A DNA stretch of 64,000 nt. Source: Bacillus massiliigorillae. Lineage in GTDB: Bacteria; Bacillota; Bacilli; Bacillales; DSM-1321. The notes beneath the pieces are model-generated. The model saw nothing but the letters and a program-made list of their open reading frames with translations. It was not told where the DNA came from and ran no database searches. Positions 17,716 through 25,533 of this stretch are shown piece after piece; the first letter of the stretch is position 1; every line of letters starts with the position of its first letter. The stretch spans positions 3,070,787-3,134,786 of the forward strand of contig NZ_HG428741.1 in NCBI RefSeq assembly GCF_000380245.2. Direction: 5' to 3'. The translations under genes were made by a program, and so were the position numbers.

Positions 17716-17821
17716 ACCTTTTCCATTAATCCCCTTATTAGTGGCTAACTCATGAACTTTGAGAAATATTATTACTTAAATGGCTATTTACAACCACTCA
17801 CTAAAAATTTCCTCTCATTTA

Positions 17822-17856
17822 AAAACATCTAGCTCTTTTTATAGCTAGATGTTTTA
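17822..17856 (-). terminator. Terminator of the PucR-type regulator gene
   Basis: AAAACATCTAGCT (17822-17834) pairs with AGCTAGATGTTTT (17843-17855), 8 bp after the regulator's stop, and A-rich plus-strand sequence gives a T run on the minus strand. Confidence 0.85.
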
Positions 17857-17863
17857 TAGTAAG

Positions 17864-19453
17864 TCACATTTTTATAAAAGATTGGATCTTAACAGCAATC
17901 ATGATGTTTATAAATTCTTCTGTATTTTGTAGATTAACACCTGTGATTTCTTCAATTTTTTTCAATCGATTACGCAATGTATTTGGGTGTATATGTAAGG
18001 CTTCAGATACTTCATTCGTGATTCCTTGATACTGAATATACATTTTTAAAGTATCGATGTATTCAGTTCCATAATTACAGTCGCTTTCTATCAGCAAAGA
18101 CAAATATTCTTGACTAAAATCAAACAATATTTCTCGATGAATATAAATAAGAAGACGAAGAACTCCTAGATCATTAATATGAAATATCCTCTTGTTTTCA
18201 AACCATATTGATCCAAATTGTAATGCTTGTTTTGCTTCTTGATAGCTTTTATTTAAGTTAGTCAAATCTTGACACCATTTGCCTATTCCAATTTGGTATT
18301 GATATTGCGGAAATTTGCTAGACAAATTCTTCTCTAATAAATTAGCCACTTTAAGAACTAAATTTTTTCTTTTATATGTTCTATTTTCTTCATCCTCTAG
18401 CAAAATGATTATTTGGTCTTGAAACGGAAATACAATCATTGTTTCATCAATGTCCTCTTTTTCCATTTCTATATGTAGAGTGATTTCTTTCAAATCTAAA
18501 TCCATCATTAAACCATCAGGTAATTCCACATTAATGATGAGTAAATGATGAGGTTTTTCTAAGTTCCAACCCCATTTTTTCCCATGACTAATCATAATCG
18601 TGATAGACTCAAATTTATGATAAAGAAGATCGTAAATAAAATGTTCTTTCATCTCTTCTTGTTGCTCCTGAAACATTTTATCTGTTTGTAATAATAGGGC
18701 AGTCAAGCCAGCTAATTTATCAATCATCTTTTTTTGCCATTCTGACAAATTTGATATAGCAATTAAGTTTTGCCGGATTAAGCCAGCTATATTAATTGGA
18801 TAAAATTCAAACAATTTTTTTGACTCCATATCAGCTAGAGACATATTATTAAATGTTACATTAGTATTCTGCCTATTGTTCAGTTCTTTCTGCTGTGTAT
18901 TGAGCCATCGCCTTGCTTCTCTTAATTCTTCTTCTTTTCCTACTTGCCATAGAATCTGATTATTTTCATCTAAATACAACAAAGGCGTTTCTAACGTTTT
19001 TGCCAGTCTTGAAGCCAATTCGGTAAATCCTTTTTCCATAAAGCCAGCTAATTCCATACTTACTTGACTAAAAGAATAAAGAGATACGTTTGTCGGTAGA
19101 AATATATGTAATGATGAACTCTCTTCTACTTGAATAACTGGTAATGAGCATTGCTGAAAAAGAAGAAGAATTTCTTCATGAATAGATAAATACGTTTGAT
19201 TACTTAAGACTATACCGATAAGGTTAGGATCTTGAACTAATTGACTAGCAATATTACTATCATTTAGTTTCATATATTCCTCAGCATTTTGTAACAAAAG
19301 TAATGTTGGCTTCTCCAGCCATCCATGAGGTATACTTTCGTTTATCTTTTCATAATAGACAGGTTTTCTTGGCAAAGTAGTTAAAAATATTAGTTGATGC
19401 AATGGAACATGTAATAATAACTCTTGTAAACATTTTTTCATATAGTTCTTCAT
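17864..19453 (-). CDS. PucR/CdaR-type transcriptional regulator
   Basis: Protein of 529 residues. The N-terminal PucR-type sensor domain (about 1-135) is followed by a middle region with GGDEF-like CdaR fold features (about 290-400, LLIINVELPD..., IGIGKWCQDL). The C-terminal helix-turn-helix (about 470-525) contains ITNEVSEALHIHPNTLRNRL, the HTH_30 signature. In this family the regulators usually respond to small metabolites. It is translationally coupled to the upstream ferredoxin gene (ATGA overlap 19450-19453) and sits between the two molybdoenzyme units, so it probably controls one or both. The ligand is unknown. Confidence 0.85.
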   Translation of the reverse strand: MKNYMKKCLQELLLHVPLHQLIFLTTLPRKPVYYEKINESIPHGWLEKPTLLLLQNAEEYMKLNDSNIASQLVQDPNLIGIVLSNQTYLSIHEEILLLFQQCSLPVIQVEESSSLHIFLPTNVSLYSFSQVSMELAGFMEKGFTELASRLAKTLETPLLYLDENNQILWQVGKEEELREARRWLNTQQKELNNRQNTNVTFNNMSLADMESKKLFEFYPINIAGLIRQNLIAISNLSEWQKKMIDKLAGLTALLLQTDKMFQEQQEEMKEHFIYDLLYHKFESITIMISHGKKWGWNLEKPHHLLIINVELPDGLMMDLDLKEITLHIEMEKEDIDETMIVFPFQDQIIILLEDEENRTYKRKNLVLKVANLLEKNLSSKFPQYQYQIGIGKWCQDLTNLNKSYQEAKQALQFGSIWFENKRIFHINDLGVLRLLIYIHREILFDFSQEYLSLLIESDCNYGTEYIDTLKMYIQYQGITNEVSEALHIHPNTLRNRLKKIEEITGVNLQNTEEFINIMIAVKIQSFIKM

Positions 19454-20007
19454 CCTTCCCTTAGAAAAGTCCGACCTTTTTCTTTTTTTATAATAAAAAT
19501 AGAAGGATTTGTATAACCTGCAATTAGGATGTCAGACTCATTATTAAATGGTTTTATTTCACTAGTTTCACTAGTATTTACGACCATCAAGCTCAAAGCA
19601 CTTGTAATACAGTTTTCTACGCAAACTGGCATTAAACCTTGGTCTATTCGTTCTACACAAAGATTACATTTATCGGCTCTATTTGTTTTAGGATTTAATT
19701 TTGGAGCGTGAAAAGGGCACGCACTTATACAACGCATACAAGCTTGACAATTATTTGCCTGATGAATTACAATTCCATCTCTACGCTTTTGAAAATTATT
19801 TTCTGGACAAACAGACACACAAACAGGATTAGAACAATGATTACAAGACATCGAAAGGTGAACGGGTGTATCAGATTCATTTTCAAATGTGACTACATGT
19901 CTCCTATGCTTATTTTCTAAACCATAATATTCATTACAAGACATTTCACATGTTTTACAATTGATACAACGATTAAGATCAACAGAAAACGTTAGCTGAT
20001 AGGGCAT
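19450..20007 (-). CDS. DmsB-like four-cluster ferredoxin, second copy
   Basis: Protein of 185 residues with four Cys groups: CINCKTCEMSCNE, CNHCSNPVCVSVCPEN, CQACMRCISACPFHAP and CNLCVERIDQGLMPVCVENC. Arrangement is the same as in DmsB/NrfC/HycB-type electron carriers. No signal peptide and no adjacent membrane anchor gene, unlike the copy at 14277. It is divergent from the cytosolic YyaE-type molybdoenzyme (222 bp apart) and coupled to the PucR-type regulator, so the likely partner is that enzyme. An unusual C-terminal extension of about 40 residues has no Cys. Confidence 0.9.
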   Translation of the reverse strand: MPYQLTFSVDLNRCINCKTCEMSCNEYYGLENKHRRHVVTFENESDTPVHLSMSCNHCSNPVCVSVCPENNFQKRRDGIVIHQANNCQACMRCISACPFHAPKLNPKTNRADKCNLCVERIDQGLMPVCVENCITSALSLMVVNTSETSEIKPFNNESDILIAGYTNPSIFIIKKEKGRTFLREG

Positions 20008-20160
20008 ATAATTATGCCTCCCTTTAAATCAAAATTTTAATAATTAATATTGCTTTATTTTTATGTTATTTTAATATAACTTGTAATATAGTTGAAGAAA
20101 TACTTAGCACTTTGAATGTCAATCTTGTGAATTTCGGATGAAAATAAAACAATTAATTTA

Positions 20161-20207
20161 GCCCGTATTAACGGGCAGTAAGCCACCCACTGATTGAGTT
20201 TCACGTT
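20161..20207. repeat. Palindrome GCCCGT-ATTA-ACGGGC and flank upstream of yyaE
   Basis: GCCCGT (20161-20166) and ACGGGC (20171-20176) form a hairpin, followed by CAGTAAGCCACCCACTGATTG. This whole string resembles a short intergenic repeat I remember from Bacillus genomes, but I cannot confirm that here. It lies in the divergent region about 55 bp before the yyaE start, so it may also act as a regulator site or leader hairpin. Confidence 0.4.
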
Positions 20208-20229
20208 ATTAGAATGGAGAACAAGAGAA

Positions 20230-22236
20230 ATGAATCAATTTGAAATGCAAAAATTTCAGCATGTATGTCCGAGAAACTGTCCTAGCTCATGTACGATGAT
20301 TTCACATATAGAAAACAATCAATTGATTCACATATCTGGAAATCTAGCTCACCCATACACAAAAGGTAAATTATGTGCAAAGGGGTTTTCTTATTTAGAA
20401 AAGAATTATCATCAGGAGCGCTTGAAGTATCCTTACTATCAAGAAGTAAAAGGATCAGGAAAGTTCAAACAAATCACTTGGGAAAAAGCTTTTGATCTTA
20501 TCATTCGTGAAATGATGAACATTTATCAAAGGAATGAAAGTTTTCTCCCTTTGGCTTTATATAAAGGTTCTGGAAATATAGGTGTCCATCATTTTGTTAC
20601 GGAAGAATTTTTTTCAAGCCTTGGTCCAACAACGAGATTGGTCAATTACCCATTTCCATCAATTGATTTTGAAGTCCTCCAATATGATTTAGGTGATTTC
20701 GAAATGTCTGATCCTTCAACGATTAAAGAAGCATCTTTGGTGATTATTTGGGGTTCTAATCCCGCAGCCACGAATATTCATCTTATTCCTATCTTAATAG
20801 AAGCAAAAATAAAAGGTGCAAAAATCGTTGTAATTGACCCACTTTATACACAAACAGCCGAGCTAGCCGATTTATATATACAACTAAGTCCAGGTACAGA
20901 TGGAGCATTAGCTAACATTCTGACCAAAAGTCTATTAGAGAATAACTCATTTGATAATGAATTTTTAAAAGAATACACTTTTGGATTTGATAAATTTCAT
21001 GAGATAATTAGAAAGATAGATACATCGGAATATTTAGAGAAATGCGACGTTACTAATGAAGCTTTCAATATGTTAGTTGAATGGTTAAAGGATAAAAGAA
21101 CCGTTTCACATATAATAGGCTCGGGCTTACAAAAACATTCGAATACCAGACAGAATATTCGTTCAATTGGGGCTTTAGCAATTGTCCATGGAGATATTGG
21201 AAAAGTTGGTGGCGGTATTTTTCTAAGGAAAAACAATTCATCAATTTTTAATAATCAAGATTTTAGGCAATGCAATAACGGAAATCGGATATTTCATTTA
21301 GATCAAAATATGGATAGTTTTGCTCCAAATGTCAAACTCCCTATTGAAATGTTGTGGATTTCTTGTGCAAATCCTATAACCCAAGAGTCAAACTCAAACA
21401 GTTTTTTTCAATTTTTAAGAGATATTCCTTTTGTCGTAACTGTTGATCAATTCTTGACCCCAACAGCGCAAATGTCAAATCTGGTTTTACCAACAACAAC
21501 TCATTTTGAGGAAATGGATATAGTTATGAGTTGTTGGCATAATGAGGTTGCCTTAAATGAAAAAGCTATACCTCCTTATTACGAGAGTAGAAGTGAGTGG
21601 AATATCATGAATGAGTTAGCCATAAGGCTGAATAAGTTTTCTTCGGTGGTATGTTCATTTCCTATTCATTCTTCTGAAGAGGAATATCTTAATGCACAAT
21701 TTAATGATCCAGTGTTTAAGCGCTATTATATTAAATCGGTCTCAGATTTAAGAAAAAAGTCAATGACCGCTAATCTTCCAAAAATTGCATGGGAGGACAA
21801 AAAATTTTATACCGAAACAGGAAAGTACCAATTTTACTCACTGGAAGCAGAAAAAAAAGGTGTTCTCCCGATGCCTTTGTTTATAGATGGAAAATCGCCA
21901 ACAATTGATTATCCCTTTTGGTTAATCACACCTCATCATCCGTATGCACTAAATTCCCAATTTCATTTTTTAAATCTAACTGATGAGGAAGAAGGATATG
22001 TCGGTATTAACTCCAAAGTTGCAAATTTGCTGGGAATTTTTGACGGAGAAATAATAAAAGTTTTCAATAATCATGATTATCTTGAAATTAAAGCGAAATA
22101 TATTTCTAAAATTCCCAAAGATATACTATTAATCTATCAAAGGTGGTATAAAAATTCAAAAGTGAATGTAAATAAATTATCTGGTTCTAACAGCTTTGAA
22201 TTATATGATACCTTTGTAAATGTTTCAAAAATATAA
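20230..22236 (+). CDS. yyaE: YyaE-type cytosolic molybdopterin oxidoreductase
   Basis: Protein of 668 residues. ATG at 20230 follows AATGGAGA by 9 nt; the TTG 36 bp upstream lacks an RBS. The N-terminal cluster motif is CPRNCPSSCTM with GKLCAKG (Cys 4), then RLKYPYYQ. The Mo-bis-PGD core carries IIWGSNPAATNIH, LSPGTDGALA, NPITQESNS and LVLPTTTHFEEMD. No Tat signal, so it works in the cytoplasm. Length and start sequence closely fit B. subtilis YyaE (function unknown). The NPAATN loop leaves the metal ligand unclear. Probable redox partner is the divergent four-cluster ferredoxin. Confidence 0.9.
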   Translation: MNQFEMQKFQHVCPRNCPSSCTMISHIENNQLIHISGNLAHPYTKGKLCAKGFSYLEKNYHQERLKYPYYQEVKGSGKFKQITWEKAFDLIIREMMNIYQRNESFLPLALYKGSGNIGVHHFVTEEFFSSLGPTTRLVNYPFPSIDFEVLQYDLGDFEMSDPSTIKEASLVIIWGSNPAATNIHLIPILIEAKIKGAKIVVIDPLYTQTAELADLYIQLSPGTDGALANILTKSLLENNSFDNEFLKEYTFGFDKFHEIIRKIDTSEYLEKCDVTNEAFNMLVEWLKDKRTVSHIIGSGLQKHSNTRQNIRSIGALAIVHGDIGKVGGGIFLRKNNSSIFNNQDFRQCNNGNRIFHLDQNMDSFAPNVKLPIEMLWISCANPITQESNSNSFFQFLRDIPFVVTVDQFLTPTAQMSNLVLPTTTHFEEMDIVMSCWHNEVALNEKAIPPYYESRSEWNIMNELAIRLNKFSSVVCSFPIHSSEEEYLNAQFNDPVFKRYYIKSVSDLRKKSMTANLPKIAWEDKKFYTETGKYQFYSLEAEKKGVLPMPLFIDGKSPTIDYPFWLITPHHPYALNSQFHFLNLTDEEEGYVGINSKVANLLGIFDGEIIKVFNNHDYLEIKAKYISKIPKDILLIYQRWYKNSKVNVNKLSGSNSFELYDTFVNVSKI

Positions 22237-22241
22237 TATAT

Positions 22242-22322
22242 AAAATTGATCAAGATGAAGTCGCTGATATCTTCCACAATGCCTTGATGCAGAAAAAAGA
22301 GGTGGATGTGAGCAGAATGTGA
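22242..22322 (+). pseudogene. Integrase-like C-terminal remnant next to tRNA-Val
   Basis: An open stretch ends KIDQDEVADIFHNALMQKK, then EVDVSRM and TGA. It is directly followed by TGAGCAGAATGTGAGCATTTC. This looks like the last residues of a tyrosine recombinase plus the TGAGCA-type repeats often seen between integrase genes and their tRNA att sites. Only about 26 codons remain and the catalytic Tyr is not visible, so the assignment rests on context: it points toward, and ends about 100 bp from, the 3' end of the intact tRNA-Val. Confidence 0.45.
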
Positions 22323-22372
22323 GCATTTCACTCATAATGAAATTCGACCAAGAAAGCCCGCTCCAAACAAAA

Positions 22373-22407
22373 AGCCAGAAACCCTTGATATATAAAGGTT
22401 TCTGGCT
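22373..22407 (-). terminator. Terminator of tRNA-Val
   Basis: AGCCAGAAACC (22373-22383) pairs with GGTTTCTGGCT (22397-22407), followed on the minus strand by TTTTTG. It is 13 nt beyond the tRNA 3' end. The CCCTTGATAT string inside the loop is shared with the hairpin beside the tRNA fragment at 6.3 kb. Confidence 0.8.
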
Positions 22408-22419
22408 ACTAAAAAGCGA

Positions 22420-22491
22420 TGACCCGAGAGGGGTTCGAACCCCCGACCCCTTGCCTGTCAAGCAAGTATTCTCCCACTGAACTATCGGATC
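22420..22491 (-). tRNA. tRNA-Val (anticodon GAC)
   Basis: 72 nt fold as a cloverleaf. The acceptor is GATCCGA/TCGGGTC with one G-U pair. The D stem is GTTC/GAAT with a 7-nt loop. The anticodon stem is CTTGC/GCAAG around TTGACAG (anticodon GAC, valine GUC codons). The variable loop is 5 nt, and the T arm is GGGGG/CCCTC around TTCGAAC. Discriminator is A. CCA is not encoded, so it must be added afterwards. Its 3' end faces the 6.4-22.4 kb island, and its 3' 42 nt are repeated at 6373-6414, making it the likely attB of that island. Confidence 0.88.
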
Positions 22492-22579
22492 TTATTCGCT
22501 AGCTTTTCAAACATACAATGAAAAGCTAGCGATATATTACTAACTATAAATTACCAGTAAATTATTGTCAATATTCTAA

Positions 22580-23764
22580 CTAATTAATATTCACTTCATC
22601 CTTTTCCACAATATAGCCTCTACGTCCCGCTCTCCAACCTGCTAACGACAAGATGAGCGTAAATACTAATAAACAAATGATAACGGGCGTCCATGAATGT
22701 GCTACGTCATGTAATACGCCAAATGAGATGGGTCCAATTGCAGCTATGAAATATCCAAAGGATTGAGCCATCCCAGATAGTACCATAACTTGACTTGGTG
22801 TTTTGGCACGTAAGTTAACAAAAAGTAAAGCTAAGCAAACACTTGCTCCTTGCGCTAAGCCGGTAATGATAGAACTTATGAATAACCATGATAGAGAAGC
22901 TGGTAAATAGAATACCCCCACTAAACCAATAAAGTATACAATCCCAATTGATGTTGCAAGCACTTTCTGATTATCGTATTTCTCCGCTAAGTATGGAATG
23001 ACTAAGATTGCTGGCAAACTTGCTAATTGCATGACCATTACAATGGTACCTGCCATCGAAATGGATACACCACGATCTTCTAACATAGTAGGCATCCAGT
23101 TTACTAAACTATAGAATAACAATGATTGAATACCCATAAATAGCGTTACAAACCAAGCAAGTGATTGACTTAAAGGAAACGCTGGACGCTTACCACGAGA
23201 ATGAGATTGATTATGACGATTTTTGATTGTAACCGGAATCCAAACAATTAGTGCTAGGATAACTAGAATTCCACTACACGCTAAAGCGATACGCCAATTT
23301 GATGATGTTGCAATTGGTGCAGTAATGCCAGAGCCAATTGCCGCACCAAATGAAAGAACGGCTGAATAAACTCCAACAAATAACGATGCTTTCTTTGGGA
23401 AGCTTTCTTTAACAAAGCTAGGAACTAATACATTTCCAGTTGCAATTCCAATACCAATTAATATCGTTCCTAGAAATAATAATTCAATACCACCAATGGA
23501 ACGCAAACTAATACCAATGATTAAGACAATTAGTGCTATCAGAATCGCTTTACTGTTTCCCACTTTTGCTCCTAATGCCGGAGCTCCTAATGACATAAAG
23601 CCAAAAGCAATTAAAGGTAGCATTGTTAAAAATCCAATAAGACTAGCAGAAATGCCAAGATCACCTTGAATAAAGCTTGTAATTGGTCCCACTCCAGTTA
23701 AAGCAGGACGTAAATTAAAGGCTACAAGCACCATTCCAAGAAAAAATAATGTACTTTTCTTCAT
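22580..23764 (-). CDS. MFS transporter, CynX/YycB (NimT) type
   Basis: Major facilitator permease with twelve predicted hydrophobic helices, 394 residues. It opens MKKSTLFFLGMVLVAFNLRP, and the early NLRPALTGVGP motif is characteristic of the CynX / YycB / NimT group (cyanate or nitroimidazole-like substrates in characterised relatives). A hydrophilic loop follows helix 6 (KNRHNQSHSRGKRP). ATG at 23764 is preferred, as AGGAG is 8 nt upstream; a GTG 9 bp earlier overlaps the RBS. Its promoter is followed by an intrinsic-terminator hairpin before the RBS. Substrate unknown. Confidence 0.85.
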   Translation of the reverse strand: MKKSTLFFLGMVLVAFNLRPALTGVGPITSFIQGDLGISASLIGFLTMLPLIAFGFMSLGAPALGAKVGNSKAILIALIVLIIGISLRSIGGIELLFLGTILIGIGIATGNVLVPSFVKESFPKKASLFVGVYSAVLSFGAAIGSGITAPIATSSNWRIALACSGILVILALIVWIPVTIKNRHNQSHSRGKRPAFPLSQSLAWFVTLFMGIQSLLFYSLVNWMPTMLEDRGVSISMAGTIVMVMQLASLPAILVIPYLAEKYDNQKVLATSIGIVYFIGLVGVFYLPASLSWLFISSIITGLAQGASVCLALLFVNLRAKTPSQVMVLSGMAQSFGYFIAAIGPISFGVLHDVAHSWTPVIICLLVFTLILSLAGWRAGRRGYIVEKDEVNIN

Positions 23765-23790
23765 TATTATCACTCCTTAAAAAAACAAAA

Positions 23791-23822
23791 AGCAGCCAGT
23801 ACCCTTCAAAGCACTGACTGCT
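23791..23822 (-). terminator. Terminator hairpin in the leader of the MFS gene
   Basis: A 12-bp stem (23822-23811 with 23802-23791 on the minus strand, two G-U pairs, 8-nt loop) followed by TTTTTGTTTTTTT. It lies only 27 bp before the MFS start codon, downstream of a likely promoter. It can serve both as the end of the ABC operon and as an attenuator of the MFS gene. Confidence 0.8.
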
Positions 23823-23850
23823 ATCCATAAATTTCTATTAATTTATACAT

Positions 23851-23879
23851 AGTATACGAGAATAACCAACAAAATACAA
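23851..23879 (-). promoter_or_regulatory. Sigma-A-like promoter for the MFS gene
   Basis: On the minus strand TTGTAT (23879-23874) and TATACT (23856-23851) are separated by 17 bp. The expected start site, near 23844, would place the terminator hairpin within the first 25-55 nt of the transcript. Confidence 0.5.
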
Positions 23880-23889
23880 ATCTAACAAC

Positions 23890-24597
23890 CTACACTTTTT
23901 CTTTCCTCATAAACATTTTTAATACAATAACACTAGCAATTAAAATGTAAAACATCGCCATGCTAAATGCTGCGAGAAACCCCGATGGTAATCCACCGCC
24001 ACTAGTTTGTAAAGGTTCATAAAAGAAACGCAATGGTGGTAAAACCCATAATAACCATGAGAAGCCGTTTGGAAGTAACTCCACTATTTGCGAATGAGCA
24101 AATGATGCTGTTACAGTCAATGCACTCAATAACCAAACATACCTTGTTCTTGTGATATTTGTACCACCAAAGAAACTACCTGTAATAACACCGAGTACTC
24201 CTAATCCAACGTGGCTATAGATAGATAAAATATGATCGCTCGAAATAAGTTCAGCTTGAAAACTATTAGTTAGAATTGGATAAAAATGCGCAGTCAGTAC
24301 CAATGGAATCATCATTACTATACAAGTAATCCATTTTCCATAAAGGAAGTATTCCTTTTGCCGTAAATGTACAAGTAGTATGTGTTTTTCCGTTTCCTCT
24401 TCTAAGCGGAAAATATTCATCGAAATCCAAGTCAATATAACATATAATACAACGGCAGAGTTTGCGTAGCTATTTAAAACGTCCAACGTACTATACGCAT
24501 ACAAAATGCCTACCCAACAAATATATAGAACAACAGGTGGGATAAAAATAAGGGAGCGAATATAATTTTTCAATTGATATATAACGAATGATTTCAT
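23890..24597 (-). CDS. ABC transporter membrane subunit
   Basis: Protein of 235 residues with about six hydrophobic segments. It is the membrane partner of the ATPase encoded immediately upstream (1 bp apart). No recognised substrate signature. The size and single-ATPase arrangement are those of ABC-2-type exporters, which carry for example peptides or drugs. A short polar region after helix 2 contains RLEEETEKHILLVHLRQKEY, a cytoplasmic coupling-type stretch seen in this class. Function beyond export is not inferable. Confidence 0.8.
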   Translation of the reverse strand: MKSFVIYQLKNYIRSLIFIPPVVLYICWVGILYAYSTLDVLNSYANSAVVLYVILTWISMNIFRLEEETEKHILLVHLRQKEYFLYGKWITCIVMMIPLVLTAHFYPILTNSFQAELISSDHILSIYSHVGLGVLGVITGSFFGGTNITRTRYVWLLSALTVTASFAHSQIVELLPNGFSWLLWVLPPLRFFYEPLQTSGGGLPSGFLAAFSMAMFYILIASVIVLKMFMRKEKV

Positions 24598-24598
24598 C

Positions 24599-25423
24599 TT
24601 ATAACTTCTCTTTCACTTCTATTATTGAACAATCATTTTCTAGTAAGTACAGTAAACAATCATCACTTTCTCTAGAAGTAACGACTAATTCTACAGTGTT
24701 CTCTGTTTTACTAATAATTTCACCATACATTTTTAGTTCTTCTCGGTCTAATTGCTTCGAGATTCGTACTGTAATACTTTTCATTTTTGTTCTTTCAGTT
24801 ATCGCTTCATGTCTTATAATTTTCCCATTTTCTAAAACCAATATTTCTTCTGCTAACAAATCAACGGTTTCTTGTTCATGCGCCGTAAATATTAATGCAA
24901 AATCCCGGTCGATGTTTTGGATCATATCGAGAAAGATCTTTTTCGATTCATCATCAAGACCAGTTAAAGGCTCGTCCAACAAGAGAATATCACAATCTGT
25001 CAGGATTGCTTGAATTAAACCAGCCTTTTGCTTTGTTCCTTTTGAACAATGCTTAAGTAGTGTATTTTTAAAAGGTTCTAATTGAAATAAGTCTATGTAA
25101 TAATCGATTTTTTTCTGAACAGTATGTTTTTCTTTACCTTCCATTGTTCCCATATGCAATAAATACTCACGTAATTTAAAGCGAATATTGTCCGGGAAAT
25201 GCTCCGGGACATAGCCAATTTTCTTTCCATGTGTATTGATTTCTCCTGATGTAGGAACATATATATTAGCAATTAGCTTTAAGAGACTACTTTTCCCTGA
25301 TCCATTATGACCAAGAATAGCCAACTTTGTATTTTGATGGATTTCAAAACTTAAATCATGTAAAATGGGAACATTATCAAACTTTTTCGTAATATAACTA
25401 GCTTGTACAGCATACTCTTTCAT
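24599..25423 (-). CDS. ABC transporter ATP-binding protein
   Basis: Protein of 274 residues. Walker A is GHNGSGKSS (about residues 39-47), the signature region is CSKGTKQKAGLIQA, Walker B is DILLLDEPLTGLD, and the switch His is in FTAHE. A C-terminal 60-residue extension follows the ATPase core (after residue 210). The signature departs from LSGGQ (CSKGTKQK), as in ABC-2 exporter ATPases. Translated just ahead of its membrane subunit. Divergent from the EmrE-type permease gene, with a 110-bp spacer. Confidence 0.9.
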   Translation of the reverse strand: MKEYAVQASYITKKFDNVPILHDLSFEIHQNTKLAILGHNGSGKSSLLKLIANIYVPTSGEINTHGKKIGYVPEHFPDNIRFKLREYLLHMGTMEGKEKHTVQKKIDYYIDLFQLEPFKNTLLKHCSKGTKQKAGLIQAILTDCDILLLDEPLTGLDDESKKIFLDMIQNIDRDFALIFTAHEQETVDLLAEEILVLENGKIIRHEAITERTKMKSITVRISKQLDREELKMYGEIISKTENTVELVVTSRESDDCLLYLLENDCSIIEVKEKL

Positions 25424-25533
25424 GATAAAACCTCAACTTTTTAATATATACAAACTATTTTATCAATATCCTATTTATTCTGAAAGATATAATTAGAGCT
25501 TCATATTATTATATCTTCTTGGAGGTGATGGTT

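Noticed and set aside
17527..17863. FNR box upstream of the dmsA-like gene
   Set aside because: No TGTGA-N6-TCACA-like sequence found; only a different inverted repeat is present.
22225..22461. 78-codon minus frame across tRNA-Val
   Set aside because: It runs through the tRNA and its terminator and has no RBS.
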